Source: Solimicrobium sp040544425 (lineage in GTDB: Bacteria; Pseudomonadota; Gammaproteobacteria; Burkholderiales; Burkholderiaceae_D). From it: DNA of 64,000 nucleotides. The stretch lies in contig JBEONO010000002.1 in assembly GCA_040544425.1 (NCBI GenBank), positions 248,001-312,000 on the forward strand, in the 5' to 3' direction. A program made the translations under genes and the position numbers. This document shows, in pieces, positions 52,991 through 62,805 of the stretch. Within the stretch, counting starts at the first letter, position 1, and every line of letters begins with the position of its first letter. Under the pieces are notes generated by a model. It searched no databases. It was not told where the DNA came from and saw only the letters and a list, made by a program, of their open reading frames with translations.

Positions 52991-53971
52991 CTACCTGACC
53001 TGAAGCTGACGATGTTGATGCAGTTGCAGCAAAAAGATCGGCACGCCAATCAGTGCGGTGATCACGCCGACCGGCAATTGCTGCGGGGCGATCACGGTGC
53101 GCGCCAACGTATCGGCCAGCACCAGAAAACTTCCGCCCGCCAGACATGAGGCCGGCAGCAACAGGCGATGATCCGGTCCCCAGGCAAAGCGGCAGGCATG
53201 CGGCATGATCAAGCCAACAAATCCAATACTCCCTGCGCTGGCCACTGCACTGGCGGTGAGCAAGGCCGCACAAAAAAACAAACTCTTGCGCAATCGGCCC
53301 ACTGAAATGCCGAGCGTGCTGGCCGTATCAGAATACAGCGCCGAGATATTGATCGCGCGCGCGATGCTGCATACATAAGCCAGGACGCCGAGCAGGATGA
53401 TCCAATTCAGCGCGCGCGGTTTGGTCGCCGACAGATCACCGATCATCCAGAACACCATGCTGCGCAAACGACTGTCGGGTGTCACCGAAAGAATGAGCGC
53501 GATGAGTGCCATACAGGCCGAACCAACGATCACCCCGGTCAACAACAAAGTCGTGGTACCGCCCTCGCTGCTGCCACTGCCCTTAAAATCACGATACGCC
53601 AAAAAAAACAGCAGGCCCGCCACCAGCACTGCGCCGCCAAATGCGGCCACATCCACCATCCAGACCAGACCCATCCATAACATCGCCGTCAATGCGCCAA
53701 CCGCTGCCCCGCCGGAAATGCCCAGCACATAGGGATCAGCCAGCGGATTGCGCAACAAGGCCTGCATCAATACGCCCGCCAGCGACAGCGTGGCGCCGGT
53801 GACAAAAGCCGACAGGGCGCGGTTGAAGCGCAACTCAACCAGCGTCGCATTCAGACTTTCTGATGTATCCAGAACAGCCTGCAGCAAACCGGCTGGACTG
53901 ACCAGCACCGATCCGATACAAACGGCGAAGGCCAGGCTGACCAGTGCTGCAAGCAGCAAACCAGTCAGCAC
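52991..53971 (-). CDS. btuC: Cobalamin ABC transporter permease BtuC
   Basis: 326 residues from a GTG at 53971, the size of E. coli BtuC. FecCD-type permease with about ten TM helices: VELRFNRALSAFVTGATLSLAGVLMQALLRNPLADPYVLGISGGAAVGA, and FVGLIMPHACRFAWGPDHRLLLPASCL carrying the coupling region. The open frame reaches 54223 into btuB, but those residues are not permease-like. A GGGAGG site about 40 bp before the GTG has only an in-frame ATC at proper spacing, so the start is uncertain. Confidence 0.88.
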   Translation of the reverse strand: MLTGLLLAALVSLAFAVCIGSVLVSPAGLLQAVLDTSESLNATLVELRFNRALSAFVTGATLSLAGVLMQALLRNPLADPYVLGISGGAAVGALTAMLWMGLVWMVDVAAFGGAVLVAGLLFFLAYRDFKGSGSSEGGTTTLLLTGVIVGSACMALIALILSVTPDSRLRSMVFWMIGDLSATKPRALNWIILLGVLAYVCSIARAINISALYSDTASTLGISVGRLRKSLFFCAALLTASAVASAGSIGFVGLIMPHACRFAWGPDHRLLLPASCLAGGSFLVLADTLARTVIAPQQLPVGVITALIGVPIFLLQLHQHRQLQVR

Positions 53972-54027
53972 CAGTCGGTTAGAAATATGGCTGATGTGTG
54001 TGATAGACCTGACCTCCCTGGCAGTAA

Positions 54028-55992
54028 TTAAAAGCTGTAACGCAAGCTTACCTTCATCTGACGTCCGTCGTCCGGATAAATACCGGACTGGCACTGGCCG
54101 TAAGCATTGGTAAAGAACTTCTTGTCGGTCAGGTTGGAGCCTGATACAGCCAGCTCCCATGCACCCAGGGTTTGCGCATAGCGACCATCCAGCGTCACGT
54201 GCGATGGAATCAGCGCCGCGCAACTGTTGGTATAGTCATTGCCGTAGCGCTGGGTGTCAACCCATTGCGTGCCAAGATAGGCGCTCTGACCGTTACCAGA
54301 CAACCAGTTCACATGCACCGACAAGGTGTTCTTGGGTACCAGCACCATCTCTTTGCCATCGTTCACACCGGCCGTAAATGTGGCATTCACATGCTGCGCC
54401 CGTGCGCTTAAATTGAATTGCTGCGACAGCGGATATTTTCCTTCCAGCGCCACACCCTGACGACGGGTTGGATCGAGGTTGGCGTTGGCGCCATAAGGTC
54501 CGGCCAGCGGATTGTAAAAAATTTCGTCGGTAATATCATGACGGAACAAGCGTGCGGTCAACTGCTCGCTGCCAGTGCCCAAGGTCGCGCCAAGTTCAAT
54601 ATCGTGCGACAGTTGCGGCAACAGCGGCGTGTTCGGCAGCAGCGTACCGGCGTTATCATCCACGTTCGCAACCCGATAACTCTGACCGAATTTCGCGAAG
54701 CCATTCAGCAGCGGCAAGAACACGTAACTACCCTGCAGCTCCCAGGCATTGACGCCCTGCTCAACGTAATAGTTATCGGTGGCGTACTGGTTCGGATCGC
54801 TGGAAGATTTGTCAAACAATTCGCGTCGCGCTCCCACTGCCAGGCGGGCATCACCGACTTTCAGTTCATCGCGCAGATAAACCGCCTTGGATTTTTGTGT
54901 GGCATAAACCGGCAGGTAACCGACCGCGTTGTTGTCGCGATTCCAGTTCATGATATCCAGACCGATCACCAATTCATTGTGCAACCCGTCGATACTGGTG
55001 GTATTGCGCAAACGCGGCGTGAATTCAGTCTGGCGTCCGCTATAGGTGGAGTAATACGGTAACGAGACATAATTTGCCGTGGCAGTTCGCTCGCGCGTCG
55101 ATAACTCAGCAGCTGCCTGCCAGTCGCCAAGATTTTTTTCTACAAAACCGGTATAGCGATTCACGTCGATTGCACCGTTATCGTTTGGTTTCAATGACTG
55201 ACGCGGATCTTGTTGAAACTGTGCCAGACTCAGTGCACCTGGCAGCCCGGAATCCTGACGGGCGATATCGATACGCAGTCCGGCGCGCAGGTCAGACATA
55301 AACCAGGTCAGGGTGGCACTGGCATTTTTTTGTTTGACCTGATTGTTGGCGCGATAATTGTCGGCCTGCTGATCAGACAGATTCAGACTGGCGTTAAAAC
55401 CGTCACCACCCTGGGTCAGATAGGCGCGTGCTGCATAATCCCTGAATTGGCCGGCTTCGGCAGTGACCGAACCGCTGAGCTGGTTTGGTCCGAGACGTTT
55501 GGTAATGATTTGAATCACACCACCGGTTGCACCATCGCCATACAACACGCTGCTGCCACCACGCATAATTTCAATCCGCGCCACCGAATCAATCGGGATC
55601 GAGGACAGCAAGGCCACGGTCTGTTCATTTTCCGAGACGCGTACGCCATCGACCAGCACCACCAGATTGTTCGCGCTGTCGACACCAAAACCACTCATAT
55701 CCAGATCAAAGTCCTGGGTACCGTAGGAACTCTTGCGTCCATACACGCCGCCCAATTTGCGGATCGCTTCGTTGACATTGTCGATACCGGCATTGCGGAT
55801 CTCGCTGGCGGTAATGACCTGTGCCCCGATCGGGGCCAGATCAGGTGAATTCGGAAAGCGTGAACCGATAATGACGACTGGCTCGCTGTCACTGGTTCCA
55901 ATAATGGTTTGAGAACAAGCGTACGGCGCAGCAAATGCCAATAGCAAGGCCTGCACGCAACAGGATTTGCGTAAAGTAAAAGTGGAGATCAT
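54028..55992 (-). CDS. btuB: TonB-dependent cobalamin receptor BtuB
   Basis: 654 residues from the ATG at 55992. A signal peptide (CVQALLLAFAAPYACS) is followed by a TonB-box-like EPVVIIGSRFPN. The plug domain has VITASEIRNAGIDNVNEAIRKLGGV, NNLVVLVDGVRVSENE and RIEIMRGGSSVLYGDGATGGVIQIITK. A long beta-barrel with many aromatic strands ends in Phe (LRYSF), as outer-membrane proteins do. It transports B12 across the outer membrane. It is first in the btu-cob operon and sits behind a cobalamin riboswitch, which supports the substrate. Confidence 0.93.
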   Translation of the reverse strand: MISTFTLRKSCCVQALLLAFAAPYACSQTIIGTSDSEPVVIIGSRFPNSPDLAPIGAQVITASEIRNAGIDNVNEAIRKLGGVYGRKSSYGTQDFDLDMSGFGVDSANNLVVLVDGVRVSENEQTVALLSSIPIDSVARIEIMRGGSSVLYGDGATGGVIQIITKRLGPNQLSGSVTAEAGQFRDYAARAYLTQGGDGFNASLNLSDQQADNYRANNQVKQKNASATLTWFMSDLRAGLRIDIARQDSGLPGALSLAQFQQDPRQSLKPNDNGAIDVNRYTGFVEKNLGDWQAAAELSTRERTATANYVSLPYYSTYSGRQTEFTPRLRNTTSIDGLHNELVIGLDIMNWNRDNNAVGYLPVYATQKSKAVYLRDELKVGDARLAVGARRELFDKSSSDPNQYATDNYYVEQGVNAWELQGSYVFLPLLNGFAKFGQSYRVANVDDNAGTLLPNTPLLPQLSHDIELGATLGTGSEQLTARLFRHDITDEIFYNPLAGPYGANANLDPTRRQGVALEGKYPLSQQFNLSARAQHVNATFTAGVNDGKEMVLVPKNTLSVHVNWLSGNGQSAYLGTQWVDTQRYGNDYTNSCAALIPSHVTLDGRYAQTLGAWELAVSGSNLTDKKFFTNAYGQCQSGIYPDDGRQMKVSLRYSF

Positions 55993-56071
55993 GATTTTCA
56001 ATGTAATAGTCAACCGGCCAACGTCCCGTAAGCCAGTTTGAACGATGCGCAAAAACTGGCGCGCGCATCAC

Positions 56072-56290
56072 CTATTCTGGCCGGTATCCGGGCTGACAAA
56101 TATCACTCTTCTACCTTCCCATGTTGACAACACAGTGGCATTTAAGAAGAGCTGGTCGGCATTATCTACCGACAATTTGTGACCGTTGCGGGGGCAGCAC
56201 ATTTGCATACTCTGACCCAATTGGTCGTTTCAAGTATGGATGTTTCCCGTTTAACTGCGGCCATGAACATAGCCGCGAGCACCAAAACTG
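56072..56290 (-). promoter_or_regulatory. Cobalamin riboswitch upstream of btuB
   Basis: Reading leftward, the leader contains the characteristic blocks in order: GGTGCTCGCGG (56283-56273), a GGGAA block, GCTGCCCCCGCAACGGT (about 56201-56184), ATGGGAAGGT, and the end helix GTCAGCCCGGATACCGGCC (about 56096-56078). These are the conserved core and P1-side elements of the AdoCbl-type aptamer. It lies 80 bp ahead of the btuB start and would repress the operon when B12 is abundant. Confidence 0.93.
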
Positions 56291-56390
56291 CGCCATTCTA
56301 ATGTTTGTTGCGGTGATCAGCAAGCACACAGAATCGGCGCAGATTTATTAGTTATTCGTTTATCTTGCCTTTTTGCGCATTAACGCAGAT

Positions 56391-57149
56391 TCAACGCAGA
56401 TTCAGCGTGCTTTCAAGTTTATTCATCAGCGGCAGATACTGCTGCAACGAGTTTTTGTTCCAGTGCCGCTTCAACTGTTCGAGCTCTTCATACAGATTGC
56501 GTGCGGTGCCGATATCGCCGTTTTGCGCGGCAAAAATTGCATACTCGGCGCGTGCTTCCACACTGCCAAACCTGTTAACCGCCTGCTCGAATTCTTCCCG
56601 CGCTTCTTCCTTGTTCCCCTGTTGCGCGTAGATTTGCGCCAGCATCAGGGTCACGCTTTCGGTGCGGAAGTTGGGATTGTTTTGGCGGATCGCCAGCAGT
56701 AACTGCAAGGCCTTGTCGGGCTGATTGAAGCGCAATTGCGCATTGGCCGCGGCAAACTGGATTTCCAGATCATTGGCAAACGGTCCGCGCAGACAAAGTT
56801 CAAACTGCTCAACCGCTTCGGCCACATTATTCGCAGCCAGCAAGGCCTCAGCATAGCGCCACTGATTTTGCGCAGTGGGTGTACAGTCATAGGCAGCCTT
56901 GGCTTCGCGCAAGTCACGACCGGGGTCGAGCGCATTGACGGCAACATTGGCCGCTTTGTAGAGACCTTTTTGCACCTGATAATTCGTTTTGAAATCGGGC
57001 AAAAAAATCGCAAAGAAATACACAACACTGCCCAGTAGCGGGAACATGAACAGAATTAACAGCCAATATAATTCGCGTCCGGAACGTATCGCGTGGATCG
57101 CAAAAAATATCGCAACAATAATATGCAGGCCGATACCGAAAATGGGCAT
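56391..57149 (-). CDS. Membrane-anchored TPR protein
   Basis: 252 residues. Two adjacent hydrophobic helices (about residues 5-20 and 28-49) anchor the N-terminus in the inner membrane. The rest is a chain of helical TPR-like repeats (NQWRYAEALLAANNVAEAVEQFELCL, EIQFAAANAQLRFNQPDKALQLLLAI, VTLMLAQIYAQQGNKEEAREEFEQAV, VEARAEYAIFAAQNGDIGTARNLYEEL). It probably scaffolds a protein complex in the cytoplasm. It follows radA by 31 bp on the same strand. Function unknown. Confidence 0.8.
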   Translation of the reverse strand: MPIFGIGLHIIVAIFFAIHAIRSGRELYWLLILFMFPLLGSVVYFFAIFLPDFKTNYQVQKGLYKAANVAVNALDPGRDLREAKAAYDCTPTAQNQWRYAEALLAANNVAEAVEQFELCLRGPFANDLEIQFAAANAQLRFNQPDKALQLLLAIRQNNPNFRTESVTLMLAQIYAQQGNKEEAREEFEQAVNRFGSVEARAEYAIFAAQNGDIGTARNLYEELEQLKRHWNKNSLQQYLPLMNKLESTLNLR

Positions 57150-57180
57150 GGTGAATTCCTTAAAATTCGCTGTTTAAAAA

Positions 57181-58554
57181 TTACTCTTCAATCTCACGCA
57201 GCTTGCTTAACGCCTGATCAATGCGATCGACCGCCACGATAATTAGCCCCTCAATTGGCTGTTTCGGGGCATTTGCCTTGGGAATCAGGGCAATCGAAAA
57301 GCCGAGCTTGGCAGCTTCGCGCAAGCGTTCCTGGCCACGTGGCGCAGGACGGATCTCACCGGCCAGGCCGACTTCACCGAATACTACCAGACCGCGTGGC
57401 AATGGTCGATTACGCATTGACGAGTGAATTGCCATCAATACGGCCAGGTCGGCAGCAGGTTCGACAATTTTGACCCCGCCCACAGCGTTGATGAACACAT
57501 CCTGATCAAACGCCGCGATACCGGCATGCCGGTGCAACACCGCCAGCAACATCGCCAGACGGTTTTGCTCCAGTCCGACCGACAGACGCCGTGCATTGGG
57601 CGCATGCGAGGCATCCACCAGCGCCTGAATTTCCACCAGCAGAGGACGCGACCCTTCCTGGGTGACCATCACACAGGCACCGGCCACCGGGGTATCGTGC
57701 TGCGATAGAAACAAGGCCGACGGATTCGATACGCCTTTCAATCCGCGCTCGGTCATGGCAAACACGCCGAGCTCATTGACTGCGCCGAAACGATTTTTAA
57801 TCGCCCGCACCAGCCTGAAACTGGAATGGGTATCACCTTCAAAATACAGCACCGTATCAACAATATGTTCCAGTACGCGCGGTCCAGCCAGGGCTCCTTC
57901 TTTGGTGACATGACCAACCATGATGATGGTGATGTCGGATAATTTCGCCGCACGGGTTAACTGCGCAGCGCATTCACGCACCTGCGCCACCGAGCCGGGC
58001 GCCGAGCTCAATGCATCCGAATACATGGTCTGAATCGAGTCAATCACCACCACCTGGGGTTTATGTTGAATCAGAGTCGAGAGCACTTTTTCCAGCTGGA
58101 TTTCCGCCTGCAGCTTCATCTCGGAACCTTCTACGCCGAGCCGTTTGGCACGCAAGGCAATCTGCGCGCCGGACTCTTCACCGCTGACATAAATCACGCG
58201 CTTTTGCTTTGCCATGGCGGCCAGTGCCTGCAGCAGCAAGGTCGATTTACCGATGCCGGGATCACCACCGATCAGCACCACACCACCTGAGACCAGACCA
58301 CCACCGAGCACCCGGTCAAATTCGTCAATGCCGGTACTGAAGCGCGGCACTTCCAGTGCGTCGATTTCCGAGAGCTGCAAGACCGGCGCGGTTTGCGCCA
58401 GACTTTGCGGCGCCTGCGAATAGCGGTTTTGCGCCGTTTCGATAACGCTCTCCACCAGGGTATTCCATTGTCCGCAAGACGGACACTGCCCCGCCCATTT
58501 GATGGCCGTGCCACCGCATTCGGTGCAGCTGTAATTGGTTTTAACTTTGGCCAT
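57181..58554 (-). CDS. radA: DNA repair protein RadA
   Basis: 457 residues. RadA is a RecA-related helicase that promotes branch migration in recombination. An N-terminal four-Cys zinc finger (YSCTECGGTAIKW, GQCPSCGQW), Walker A in GGDPGIGKSTLLLQAL, Walker B in VVIDSIQTMYSD, the RadA signature KNRFG (AIKNRFGAVNELGVF) and the C-terminal Lon-like domain (GLAGEIRPAPRGQERLREAAKLGF) are all present. It is downstream of alr with 9 bp between them. Confidence 0.96.
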   Translation of the reverse strand: MAKVKTNYSCTECGGTAIKWAGQCPSCGQWNTLVESVIETAQNRYSQAPQSLAQTAPVLQLSEIDALEVPRFSTGIDEFDRVLGGGLVSGGVVLIGGDPGIGKSTLLLQALAAMAKQKRVIYVSGEESGAQIALRAKRLGVEGSEMKLQAEIQLEKVLSTLIQHKPQVVVIDSIQTMYSDALSSAPGSVAQVRECAAQLTRAAKLSDITIIMVGHVTKEGALAGPRVLEHIVDTVLYFEGDTHSSFRLVRAIKNRFGAVNELGVFAMTERGLKGVSNPSALFLSQHDTPVAGACVMVTQEGSRPLLVEIQALVDASHAPNARRLSVGLEQNRLAMLLAVLHRHAGIAAFDQDVFINAVGGVKIVEPAADLAVLMAIHSSMRNRPLPRGLVVFGEVGLAGEIRPAPRGQERLREAAKLGFSIALIPKANAPKQPIEGLIIVAVDRIDQALSKLREIEE

Positions 58555-58563
58555 GAATTTTTG

Positions 58564-59658
58564 TCATTCCTCTGCAATCAACTGCACGCGCTGCGCCACG
58601 GCGCACATTAACTCATAGCCTATCGTGTCCGCACAATGCGCCACTTCGTCGATCGGCAAACCCCGGCCCCAGAGCGTAACGCTCGATCCGACTTTTGCAT
58701 CGGGAATATCGGTCACATCAACAGTCAACATATCCATCGATACCCGGCCAACCATCGCGCAGCGTGTGTCATTGACCAGCACCGGCGTACCGTCAATCGC
58801 GTGACGCGGATAACCGTCGGCATACCCGCAGGCGACAATGCCGATCCGCATCGGCTTCGCCGCGACGAAGCGACTGCCATAACCGATCGACTCACCGGCC
58901 TCGATGGCCTGAATCGCGATCAGTTCACTCTTCAAAGTCATCGCCGGTAACAGACCAAATGACTCTGCACTGTCTTTGCCGGGACTGCCGCCGTACAGCA
59001 TGATGCCGGCGCGCACCCAATCGTTTCTGATGGTGTCGAGCAGCAGATTGGCGGCGGAATTGGCCAGGCTGATTTCCAGCTCCGGATTTTTCAAGGCAGC
59101 GCGCGCCTGCTCAAAATGGCGCAATTGCTCCTGCACCGGCAGGCGCGGATTCAGGGCGTTGTCGGCATTGGCAAAGTGCATCATCAGATCTACCACCTTC
59201 AGGGCCGGCATGGCGCACAGTCGTTGATAAGCCGTCTCGACCTGTGCCGGTTTGAATCCGAGGCGATTCATGCCGCCATTGATTTTCAGGTGCACTCGAA
59301 TCGGCTGATCAGCAATCAAGCTGGCCTGTTCCAACAAATCGATTTGCTCGTAACAGTGAACGGCGATCTCGATCTGGTGTTGCTGAATGAGCGGCAAATC
59401 ACAGGCGTGGAAGAATCCTTCCAGTAACATCACGGGCTTGCTCCACCCCGCTTCGCGGATTTTGACCGCGGCATCGACTTCCACCAAGGCCAGACCGTCC
59501 GCGTCTTCAAATGCGCGCATCGCAAATGGCAGCCCATGACCGTAAGCATTGGCCTTGACCACCGCCCACACTTTGGCTGCGCCGCCATGTTGACGGGCGA
59601 TTTGATAATTGTGTTTCAGTGCAGATAAATGAATGGTGGCGCTTATTGGTCTGGGCAT
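58564..59658 (-). CDS. alr: Alanine racemase
   Basis: 364 residues from the ATG at 59658, chosen because MPRPISATIHLSALKHN is the usual family start; another ATG is 11 codons earlier (59691). PLP-dependent: the catalytic Lys is in VWAVVKANAYGHGL, and the second base Tyr lies in ESIGYGSRFVA; ACGYADGYPRHA is also conserved. It supplies D-alanine for peptidoglycan. It is divergent from lplT and followed by radA. Confidence 0.95.
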   Translation of the reverse strand: MPRPISATIHLSALKHNYQIARQHGGAAKVWAVVKANAYGHGLPFAMRAFEDADGLALVEVDAAVKIREAGWSKPVMLLEGFFHACDLPLIQQHQIEIAVHCYEQIDLLEQASLIADQPIRVHLKINGGMNRLGFKPAQVETAYQRLCAMPALKVVDLMMHFANADNALNPRLPVQEQLRHFEQARAALKNPELEISLANSAANLLLDTIRNDWVRAGIMLYGGSPGKDSAESFGLLPAMTLKSELIAIQAIEAGESIGYGSRFVAAKPMRIGIVACGYADGYPRHAIDGTPVLVNDTRCAMVGRVSMDMLTVDVTDIPDAKVGSSVTLWGRGLPIDEVAHCADTIGYELMCAVAQRVQLIAEE

Positions 59659-59875
59659 GGCGAAGGCTGAAAAGAGGGTAAAATCAGCCAACCATTTTAC
59701 CCGAGATATGCAGGCGCAATATGGCGTTAACGCTGCCGATTTCAGGTTTTGATTTTGTTTTTATTATTTTTTCAGTAAATAATCCTCCAATCCAGCCTCC
59801 CGACCTGGGCTCAAAATCGATGGGCACAGGTTTTCATGGTATAAAGCAGCCTTCGAGAATTGAAATTACCAACTT

Positions 59876-61132
59876 ATGAAACGTGGTTTCTATACCATTA
59901 TGGGCGCGCAGTTTTTCTCTTCGCTCGCCGATAACGCACTGCTGATCGCCGCATTTTATGCCTTAGCCACGATACACGCCCCGGGTTGGATGACGCCGCT
60001 GTTGAAGTCATTTTTTGTCATTTCTTACGTCGCCCTGGCCGCCTTTGTCGGCGCTTTTTCCGACTGCATGCCGAAAGGCAAAGTCATGTTTTTGACGAAT
60101 ATTGTCAAAATCATTGGCTGCACCATGATGTTCTTTCACGTTCATCCCTTGATTGCTTACGGTGTGGTTGGCATGGGCGCTGCAGCCTACTCGCCTGCCA
60201 AATACGGCATCCTGACCGAACTGCTGCCGGCTGAAAAACTGGTGGCGGCAAATGGCTGGATCGAAGGCCTGACAATTGCCTCGGTCATTTTAGGATCCGG
60301 TTTGGGCGGCGCGCTGATCAATCCTGATGTGTCCGCCGCACTGCTCAGATTGCACTCACCATTTGGCTTTATCACGACACCACTTGATGCCGCCTTGTCG
60401 GTGGTGTTTGTGCTGTACGTCACCGCGACAATCTTCAATTTATATATTCCCGACACCGGTGCCCGTTACGCCAAACAGGCCACCAACCCGATTGAACTGA
60501 TTACCGATTTCGCGCATTGCTGTCGCGTTTTATGGGCCGACAAACTTGGTCAGATCACCCTCGGCATCACCACGCTGTTCTGGGGTGCCGGTGCGGTTCT
60601 GCAATTTCTGGTCATTTACTGGGCTGAAGTGCAATTGAAACTGCCGCTGGATAAAGCTGCGGTGATCCCGGCCGTGTCGGCAATTGGCATCGCCTTTGGT
60701 GCAGTCGCGGCGGGCAAATATGTACCGATCAAAAAATCGCTGTCGGTCATGCCGTTTGGTGTCGCGATGGGATTTGTGGTGATCTCGATGACGCTGGTGC
60801 ATTCGGTGTGGGTGGCCTATCCACTGCTGATTATTATCGGTGCCTTATCGGGATTTTTCGTAGTGCCGATGAATGCCCTGCTGCAGCATCGTGGTCATAT
60901 CCTGATGAGCGCAGGCCACTCGATATCGGTGCAGAACTTCAATGAAAACGTCTCGATTCTGATCATGATTGCCCTGTACGCCATGATGGTAAAAACTGAA
61001 CTGCCGATCAATATCATCATCATTGCATTCGGTACCTTTGTCTCGGTTACCACGATGGGAGTCATGCTCAAACATCGCGCCAACCAGCGTCAGCATGATT
61101 CGCTTGCATTAATCGGCGAACAGAAGCACTGA
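59876..61132 (+). CDS. lplT: Lysophospholipid transporter LplT
   Basis: 418 residues, an MFS transporter with about 12 TM helices. Typical LplT start FYTIMGAQFFSSLADNALLIAAF, then FVGAFSDCMPKGKVMFLTNIVK, SPAKYGILTELLPAEKLVAANGWIEGLT and FFVVPMNALLQHRGHILMSAGHSISVQNFNENVS. It flips lysophospholipids into the cytoplasm for reacylation. The usual partner aas is not in this window. It is divergent from alr-radA. Confidence 0.94.
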   Translation: MKRGFYTIMGAQFFSSLADNALLIAAFYALATIHAPGWMTPLLKSFFVISYVALAAFVGAFSDCMPKGKVMFLTNIVKIIGCTMMFFHVHPLIAYGVVGMGAAAYSPAKYGILTELLPAEKLVAANGWIEGLTIASVILGSGLGGALINPDVSAALLRLHSPFGFITTPLDAALSVVFVLYVTATIFNLYIPDTGARYAKQATNPIELITDFAHCCRVLWADKLGQITLGITTLFWGAGAVLQFLVIYWAEVQLKLPLDKAAVIPAVSAIGIAFGAVAAGKYVPIKKSLSVMPFGVAMGFVVISMTLVHSVWVAYPLLIIIGALSGFFVVPMNALLQHRGHILMSAGHSISVQNFNENVSILIMIALYAMMVKTELPINIIIIAFGTFVSVTTMGVMLKHRANQRQHDSLALIGEQKH

Positions 61133-61141
61133 TCTCTATTT

Positions 61142-61840
61142 ATGACATTCACACTCCGCTTCATCATTCTTGCTGCGTTCGTTGCCTTTGGATGCAAGGC
61201 ACAAGCCGCAACTACCAACGAGCAAGTTGGCCTTTCTGCCGAATGCAGAGTCGCGATGCGCCTCGTCACCAGTCCGGACTATGTCAAAGACCACCACGGC
61301 GAAATTCCTGATGAAAACACCATGGATGAAAGCAGCAAACTCCAGTTTGTTGCCAGTCTGTTTGAACAGAGCATCAGCAAGGCGGCTGATCCAGTGCAGT
61401 TTTGCAGCAATACCATTCAACAGAATCTGAGCTACACCAACGCCTATCATCTGCCAAAGCAATGTGTTGATTTTTTACCTTTATTGAAGAAGAGCTTCGA
61501 AGAAAAAGTCAGCTACACCAAGGGCATGGACGCTTCGGTCAAGCAAAAAATGGATGATGCTCTGGTTGAGATGCTGATACTCGATGAAACGGCACCGGAC
61601 AAATTGATCTCGCGCTGCGAAGTCGGGATCCAGGTGATGCATGTTGATCTGAATGATAAACATCTCAAGGAAAAATATCCTTTACCGGTCAGCTGTGAAG
61701 TATTTTTTGCGGATATGGAAAAATCGCTGATCCTGCCGTCTCAGCTTGACACCATTAAACGGCAGCGGGTGATTTTTGCGCTTGAAAATAAAAATACCCC
61801 GAAAAAACTGGATGAGATTTGCGAAGAAATTTCGCATTGA
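61142..61840 (+). CDS. Secreted Cys-containing protein, unknown
   Basis: 232 residues with a signal peptide (residues 1-22, ending AQA/ATT). The mature part is mostly helical and contains about six Cys (in AECRVAM, VQFCSNTI, KQCVDFL, SRCEVG, VSCEVFF, DEICEE) that could form disulfides in the periplasm. No TM segment or known domain was recognised. It starts 9 bp after lplT, so it is probably co-transcribed. Confidence 0.7.
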   Translation: MTFTLRFIILAAFVAFGCKAQAATTNEQVGLSAECRVAMRLVTSPDYVKDHHGEIPDENTMDESSKLQFVASLFEQSISKAADPVQFCSNTIQQNLSYTNAYHLPKQCVDFLPLLKKSFEEKVSYTKGMDASVKQKMDDALVEMLILDETAPDKLISRCEVGIQVMHVDLNDKHLKEKYPLPVSCEVFFADMEKSLILPSQLDTIKRQRVIFALENKNTPKKLDEICEEISH

Positions 61841-62129
61841 TTGATCCGACTCGACCGGATTTGGCAACGCGCCATACCGGCCTGCGTTCGGTTGATAAAA
61901 ACTGGCGATAGCTGCAATTGACCAGACATCCAGGACTCCATCACTTCAAGTTCGTATACAAAAATTGATCCACCAATCTTGTGGGCAGAGCGCTTAACGC
62001 AATGTCGCCGATTGGGTTCTGGTAAACAGCTTCGCCAGGAACAAAGTTATATTGTGGATAACCTCAATTGATGCCTTTACTCAGACTGAACAATATATCC
62101 CGTTGACGGAATAGTCTTTGGGGGGAATA

Positions 62130-62489
62130 ATGGCAAATGTCTGGAGCGTCGAGTTCAATGATGAATTTGAGGAGTGGTGGGATTTATTAACGGAATCCGA
62201 GCAAGAATCTGTCGCTGCTTCGGTCCGACTTTTGGAGCTACTGGGCACTAATCTCAAGTTTCCCCATTCATCTGAGATCAAGGGTTCCCGACACGGACAT
62301 ATGAGGGAATTGCGTGTACAGCATGAAGGACGTCCAATTCGGGTGCTATACGCCTTTGATCCGCGGCGCACTGCAATTCTCCTGAAAGCTGGTGACAAAA
62401 CTGGAAACAAGCGCTGGTACGACATCAACGTGCCCATCGCCGATCATTTGTATGATTTGCACCTGGCGCAACTCAAGAAGGAAGGGTAA
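62130..62489 (+). CDS. HigB/RelE-superfamily toxin
   Basis: 119 residues from the ATG at 62130 with a GGGGGA site. It matches the HigB/Gp49-like toxin family: MANVWSVEFNDEFEEWWDLL, EQESVAASVRLLELLGTNLKFPHSSEIKGSRHGHMRELRVQHEGRPIRVLYAFDP and AILLKAGDKTGNKRWYDINVPIADHLYD. Conserved MRELR and RVLYAFD strands carry the basic residues used for ribosome-dependent mRNA cleavage. The toxin-first order with the XRE antitoxin 4 bp downstream is typical of HigBA. Confidence 0.9.
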   Translation: MANVWSVEFNDEFEEWWDLLTESEQESVAASVRLLELLGTNLKFPHSSEIKGSRHGHMRELRVQHEGRPIRVLYAFDPRRTAILLKAGDKTGNKRWYDINVPIADHLYDLHLAQLKKEG

Positions 62490-62493
62490 TACC

Positions 62494-62799
62494 ATGGCAA
62501 AAAATTTTGGCACATTAAGAAATAAAATGTCCTCTGATTCACAGGCCCGTGCGGCAGCCAAAACGGAAGCGATGATGACGGAGATGCGGCTGCAGGAGCT
62601 GCGCCTTTTGCGCAATGTCACTCAGGTTGAGATGGCTGAATTTCTCGCATTGCAGCAATCGGCAATATCAAAACTGGAGCATCGCGATGACATGTATGTC
62701 AGCACACTTCGCCAATACATCAGAGCACTGGGCGGAGAACTAAAGCTGATCGCTTCGTTTCCGGATATCGAAATTCCACTGCACAATTTTGAAATTTGA
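62494..62799 (+). CDS. HigA-type XRE antitoxin
   Basis: 101 residues from the ATG at 62494, four bases after the toxin stop and preceded by GGAAGG. A helix-turn-helix of the XRE class is visible in LRLLRNVTQVEMAEFLALQQSAISKLEHRDDMYVSTLRQYIRALGGEL. The N-terminal ~35 residues are charged and helical and probably interact with the toxin. It should neutralise HigB and repress the operon. Confidence 0.9.
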   Translation: MAKNFGTLRNKMSSDSQARAAAKTEAMMTEMRLQELRLLRNVTQVEMAEFLALQQSAISKLEHRDDMYVSTLRQYIRALGGELKLIASFPDIEIPLHNFEI

Positions 62800-62805
62800 G
62801 TCTGA

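Noticed and set aside
62130..62799. Prophage remnant suggested by a Gp49-like toxin
   Set aside because: No integrase, structural or lysis genes nearby; a stand-alone HigBA-like module explains it.
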